From NCBI GenBank assembly GCA_947500275.1, contig CANMSW010000111.1, positions 1 through 7,304 on the forward strand: a stretch of 7,304 nt of DNA, in the 5' to 3' direction. How positions within the stretch are numbered: position 1 is the first letter of the stretch; each line of letters starts with the position of its first letter. Shown here piece after piece: positions 6,895 to 7,304 of this stretch. This DNA is from Bacteriovoracaceae bacterium. GTDB taxonomy: Bacteria > Bdellovibrionota > UBA1018. The notes beneath the pieces are model-generated. The model saw nothing but the letters and a program-made list of their open reading frames with translations. It was not told the origin of the DNA and did no database searches. The position numbers were made by a program, and so were the translations under genes.

Positions 6895-6921
6895 CCCAAC
6901 GTCTCATTCTGAGGAGTTGGG
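6895..6921. promoter_or_regulatory. 27-bp palindrome, candidate enhancer site for the NtrC-family regulator
   Basis: Arms CCCAACGTCTCA (6895-6906) and TGAGGAGTTGGG (6910-6921) flank a 3-base centre TTC; 10 of 12 positions pair. The centre (6908) is about 93 bp upstream of the predicted sigma-54 start, within the usual 80-150 bp range for enhancer-binding proteins. The TGA stop of the neighbouring ORF (6906-6904) lies in the left arm. It could instead be an RNA hairpin ending that gene's transcript, but no U-run follows on the minus strand. Confidence 0.6.
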
Positions 6922-7304
6922 AGGGGCAAAATGTCCATGAGAGGACCTTAAAAACTCTTGAGACAACTGAAGAGCGCGATCCACCGAAAGAGACTCATCA
7001 ATCAGAAGAATGAGGGACCGATCGCGGAGCCCCTCCCTCAGCTCGCCCCGAGCTTGAACGAGGTCGCCTTGAAGATCCGCTACCAGGAAGTCAGTGCCGA
7101 GGTCAGGGATCGACAATTGAACCCTTCTCCCCAAAGCGATCTTCTTAGACGTGAGCCAATCCACTTCTGCAAAAAAAGACTCCCCCGACGAACCTGCACG
7201 GCAGCAAAGAAGAATGCCCCTAGCCATGGGGTCATCTCCCCCGACTTTCTCAAACCGGCTCTCGAGTAGGGTTCGTAATGCATTGATCGAATTCAACGCT
7301 GGAA
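6904..7304 (-). CDS. Unrecognised protein, start uncertain and possibly beyond the window
   Basis: The frame is open from the right edge to a TGA at 6906-6904, giving at least 133 codons. I recognise no family. Visible features are an Ala/Gly-rich N-terminal part (MARGILLCCRAGSSGES), a basic patch SKKIALGRR followed by a probable beta segment VQLSIPDLGTDFLVADL, and a hydrophobic RSLILLIDESL stretch before a helical C-terminus. There is no signal peptide or membrane helix. Possible starts are an upstream one outside the window, TTG 7296 (no Shine-Dalgarno seen), or ATG 7227, which has GGGGGAG 7 nt upstream and would give 107 residues. The opposite-strand frames here look less protein-like. It precedes the CBS operon in the same direction but is separated from it by a 143-bp spacer with its own promoter, so co-function is not implied. 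Confidence 0.6.
   Translation of the reverse strand, partial: PALNSINALRTLLESRFEKVGGDDPMARGILLCCRAGSSGESFFAEVDWLTSKKIALGRRVQLSIPDLGTDFLVADLQGDLVQARGELREGLRDRSLILLIDESLSVDRALQLSQEFLRSSHGHFAPPNSSE
6955..6974. repeat. Second, weaker dyad upstream of the sigma-54 promoter
   Basis: Arms CTCTTGAG (6955-6962) and CTGAAGAG (6967-6974) surround ACAA, with 7 of 8 positions pairing. It lies inside the neighbouring ORF, centred about 150 bp upstream of the predicted start site and about 56 bp beyond the main palindrome. It shares only TGAGAC with that palindrome, so a second regulator site is possible but chance is not excluded. Confidence 0.25.

Noticed and set aside
1..7304. CRISPR arrays, tRNA or rRNA genes, insertion sequences, toxin-antitoxin or defence genes
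   Set aside because: No direct repeat array, cloverleaf, transposase or defence-type domain was seen on either strand.

Overview
The window is dense bacterial DNA of roughly 50-55% G+C, with six genes on the minus strand and one on the plus strand. Nothing in it looks mobile or CRISPR-like, and there are no RNA genes. The MiaB protein and the sigma-54 two-component logic suggest a Gram-negative bacterium. From remembered MiaB family sequences I lean towards the Bdellovibrionota or older 'deltaproteobacterial' groups, but this is a weak inference. Four minus-strand genes (gamma-carbonic-anhydrase-like, miaB, CBS, cytochrome-like) have a clear Shine-Dalgarno sequence exactly 7 nt before the start codon.

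Left part (1-2151, minus strand): a housekeeping pair. miaB (tRNA methylthiotransferase) is followed, with a 4-nt GTGA overlap, by a gamma-carbonic-anhydrase-like hexapeptide-repeat protein whose C-terminus runs off the left edge. A 164-bp divergent spacer (2152-2315) separates miaB from the plus-strand gene.

Middle and right part (2316-6903): a sigma-54-linked signalling module. An NtrC-family response regulator (plus strand, 2316-3785) meets tail to tail, 11 bp apart, the last gene of a three-gene minus-strand operon. In transcription order that operon is a two-CBS-domain protein (6760-6320), an exported protein with one c-type heme motif and a long helical C-terminal part (6289-5018), and a soluble PAS histidine kinase (5017-3797).

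The spacer upstream of the CBS gene carries a near-consensus sigma-54 (-24/-12) promoter at 6826-6841. About 70 bp further upstream is a 27-bp near-perfect palindrome at 6895-6921, placed where an enhancer-binding regulator would sit. The simplest reading is an autoregulated circuit: kinase phosphorylates regulator, regulator binds the palindrome and activates sigma-54 polymerase, and the operon makes CBS protein, heme protein and more kinase. The signal is unknown; the heme protein and CBS protein make a redox, gas-ligand or adenylate-energy signal plausible but unproven.

Right edge (6904-7304, minus strand): an unrecognised ORF, open at the window end, whose stop codon lies inside the palindrome. 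No stretch longer than 300 bases lacks a gene.
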